Below are positions 5,407 to 6,347 of a DNA stretch of 6,347 nt, piece by piece. The stretch is from positions 1 through 6,347 of the forward strand of contig JBICHM010000170.1 of NCBI GenBank assembly GCA_043101835.1. The letters run 5' to 3'. Within the stretch, counting starts at the first letter, position 1. The number at the start of each line of letters is the position of its first letter. The notes below the pieces were generated by a model. The model was given only the letters and a program-made list of their open reading frames with translations. It was not told the DNA's origin and made no database searches. This DNA is from JBICHM01 sp043101835. Its GTDB lineage: Bacteria; Planctomycetota; Phycisphaerae; Phycisphaerales; UBA1924. The translations under genes were made by a program, and so were the position numbers.

Positions 5407-6347
5407 ATGAACTTGATGAACGCGTTCGCCCGTCTCGCCGGCCCCCTGACGCTCGCGGCTGGTCTCGCCGCGCCAGCCGCGGCGCAGGTCTCCTCCGACT
5501 GGTTCCGCCACCCGGCGATCTCGCCCGACGGCTCGACCATCATCTTCAGCCACGCTGGGGATCTCTACACCGTGCCGGTCGCCGGCGGACGGGCGATCCC
5601 GCTCACCGTCCACCAGGCCTACGAGACCCGCCCGGTCTGGTCGCGCGACGGGAAGACCATCGCCTTCGCGAGCGACCGCTTCGGCAACTTTGACATCTTC
5701 GTCATGCCCGCGACCGGCGGCGAGGCGACGCGCCTCACCTTCCACGACGCCGACGACCTGCCCAGCGACTTCACCGCCGACGGCGGCGCGATTATCTTCG
5801 AGTCCAGCCGCATGGACGATGTCGACAGCGCGCTGCACCCAAGCGGCGTCCTCGCCGAGCTCTACAGCGTGCCCGTCGCCGGCGGCACGCCCGACATGCT
5901 CCTGACCACCCCCGCCATCAACGCGCGCTACGACGACGCCGGCGCCCGCATCCTCTACGAAGATCGCAAGGGCTACGAGGACGAGCACCGCAAGCACCAC
6001 ACCTCGTCGGTCGCGCGCGACATCTGGATCTACAACCCCGCCACCGGCGAGCACACGCAACTGACCACCCACGCCGCGGAAGACCGCGACCCCGTCATGG
6101 CGCCCGACGGCATGGTGTACTTCCTCAGCGAGCGCGCGGGCGACTTCAACCTCTTCCGCATGCGCCCCGGCGATGAGGACTCCGCCGAGCAGATCACCTT
6201 CTTCGAAGACCACCCCGTGCGCCACCTGTCTCGGGCGAGCGATGGCGCGACCGTCTTCAGCTGGCACGGCGACATCTACGCGATGGCCCCCGGCGGCGGC
6301 GCGGAGCGCATCGACATCACGATCGCCGTCGACACCGCCGGCGACGA
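5407..6347 (+). CDS. Secreted tricorn protease homologue, N-terminal TolB-like beta-propeller (3' partial)
   Basis: The first 313 residues are present and the frame is open at the right edge. Residues 1-26 form a Sec signal peptide (MNLMNAFARL... ending in APAAA before Gln27). TolB/WD40-like propeller blades follow at roughly 36-67, 75-111, 119-168, 172-221, 227-264 and 270-304. Typical blade motifs are AISPDGSTIIF, DLYTVPVAGG, PVWSRDGKTIAFASDRFGNFD and GGEATRLTFH. The segment YEDEHRKHHTSSVARDIWIY (190-209) is a hallmark of bacterial tricorn-like proteins. Family members are usually over 1,000 residues, with a second propeller, a PDZ domain and a C-terminal S41-type serine peptidase core that degrades oligopeptides. 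None of those parts, nor the catalytic Ser/His, lies in the window. The signal peptide points to action outside the cytoplasm, unlike archaeal tricorn. A TolB-only or S9-type propeller protein is less likely, given the HRKHHTSSVARDIW motif. Confidence 0.87.
   Translation, partial: MNLMNAFARLAGPLTLAAGLAAPAAAQVSSDWFRHPAISPDGSTIIFSHAGDLYTVPVAGGRAIPLTVHQAYETRPVWSRDGKTIAFASDRFGNFDIFVMPATGGEATRLTFHDADDLPSDFTADGGAIIFESSRMDDVDSALHPSGVLAELYSVPVAGGTPDMLLTTPAINARYDDAGARILYEDRKGYEDEHRKHHTSSVARDIWIYNPATGEHTQLTTHAAEDRDPVMAPDGMVYFLSERAGDFNLFRMRPGDEDSAEQITFFEDHPVRHLSRASDGATVFSWHGDIYAMAPGGGAERIDITIAVDTAGD

Noticed and set aside
5416..5418. Second in-frame ATG as start of the tricorn-like gene
   Set aside because: GGAG would be 15 nt away, compared with 6 nt for ATG 5407. 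Both would still give a signal peptide.
5275..6267. 330-codon minus-strand open frame opposite the tricorn-like gene
   Set aside because: The translation is a low-complexity Val/Ala/Gly/Asp/Arg string with no motif. It also overlaps the start of the acylase gene and the whole intergenic region. The plus strand here encodes unmistakable propeller repeats.
1..6347. Signs of horizontal transfer, insertion sequences, CRISPR or phage genes
   Set aside because: Composition and codon use look even across all four genes. No terminal inverted repeats, transposase motifs, regularly spaced repeats or tRNA-like folds were seen by eye.

Overview
This is a GC-rich (roughly 70% by eye), uniformly codon-biased bacterial window. 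It most likely comes from a planctomycete of the Phycisphaerae/Phycisphaerales type. The strongest clue is the C-terminal tail of the first gene: a duplicated dockerin-like calcium-loop repeat of the form 'DxxGDGxxDGADLGxxLGxWG', bracketed by Cys-Pro. From general knowledge this tail is common on secreted proteins of that group. The lineage is inferred, since the window carries no rRNA or marker gene.

Layout: (1) positions 1-1775 (+), the 3' part of a gene for a large secreted protein of unknown function with a dockerin-like tail; its true start lies left of the window. (2) A 93-nt gap with a perfect 12-bp inverted repeat that probably ends that transcript and also contains the ribosome-binding site of the next gene. 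(3) 1869-3023 (+), a six-or-seven-segment membrane protein that looks like an M48/M56-type membrane metallopeptidase without its metal-binding motif. (4) 3020-5326 (-), a predicted lipoprotein of the penicillin acylase (Ntn-hydrolase) family, complete, with the catalytic serine and the oxyanion asparagine recognisable. Its stop codon overlaps the stop of gene 3 in a shared palindromic CTAG. (5) An 80-nt divergent promoter region with a C-rich/G-rich run that fits a canonical G-quadruplex pattern. (6) 5407-6347 (+), the first 313 residues of a secreted tricorn-protease-like protein (TolB-type beta-propeller), cut by the right edge.

Functionally, four envelope or exported proteins sit side by side. 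Two of them, the amidohydrolase-type acylase and the tricorn-like peptidase, are divergently transcribed and could act together on extracytoplasmic peptides or amides, but that is inference from position only. I see no mobile element, CRISPR array, tRNA, rRNA or phage gene. I do not see a convincing new multi-gene system. The most unusual items are the apparently inactive peptidase-like membrane protein, the hairpin carrying a Shine-Dalgarno, the CTAG double stop and the G4-type run in front of the acylase gene.
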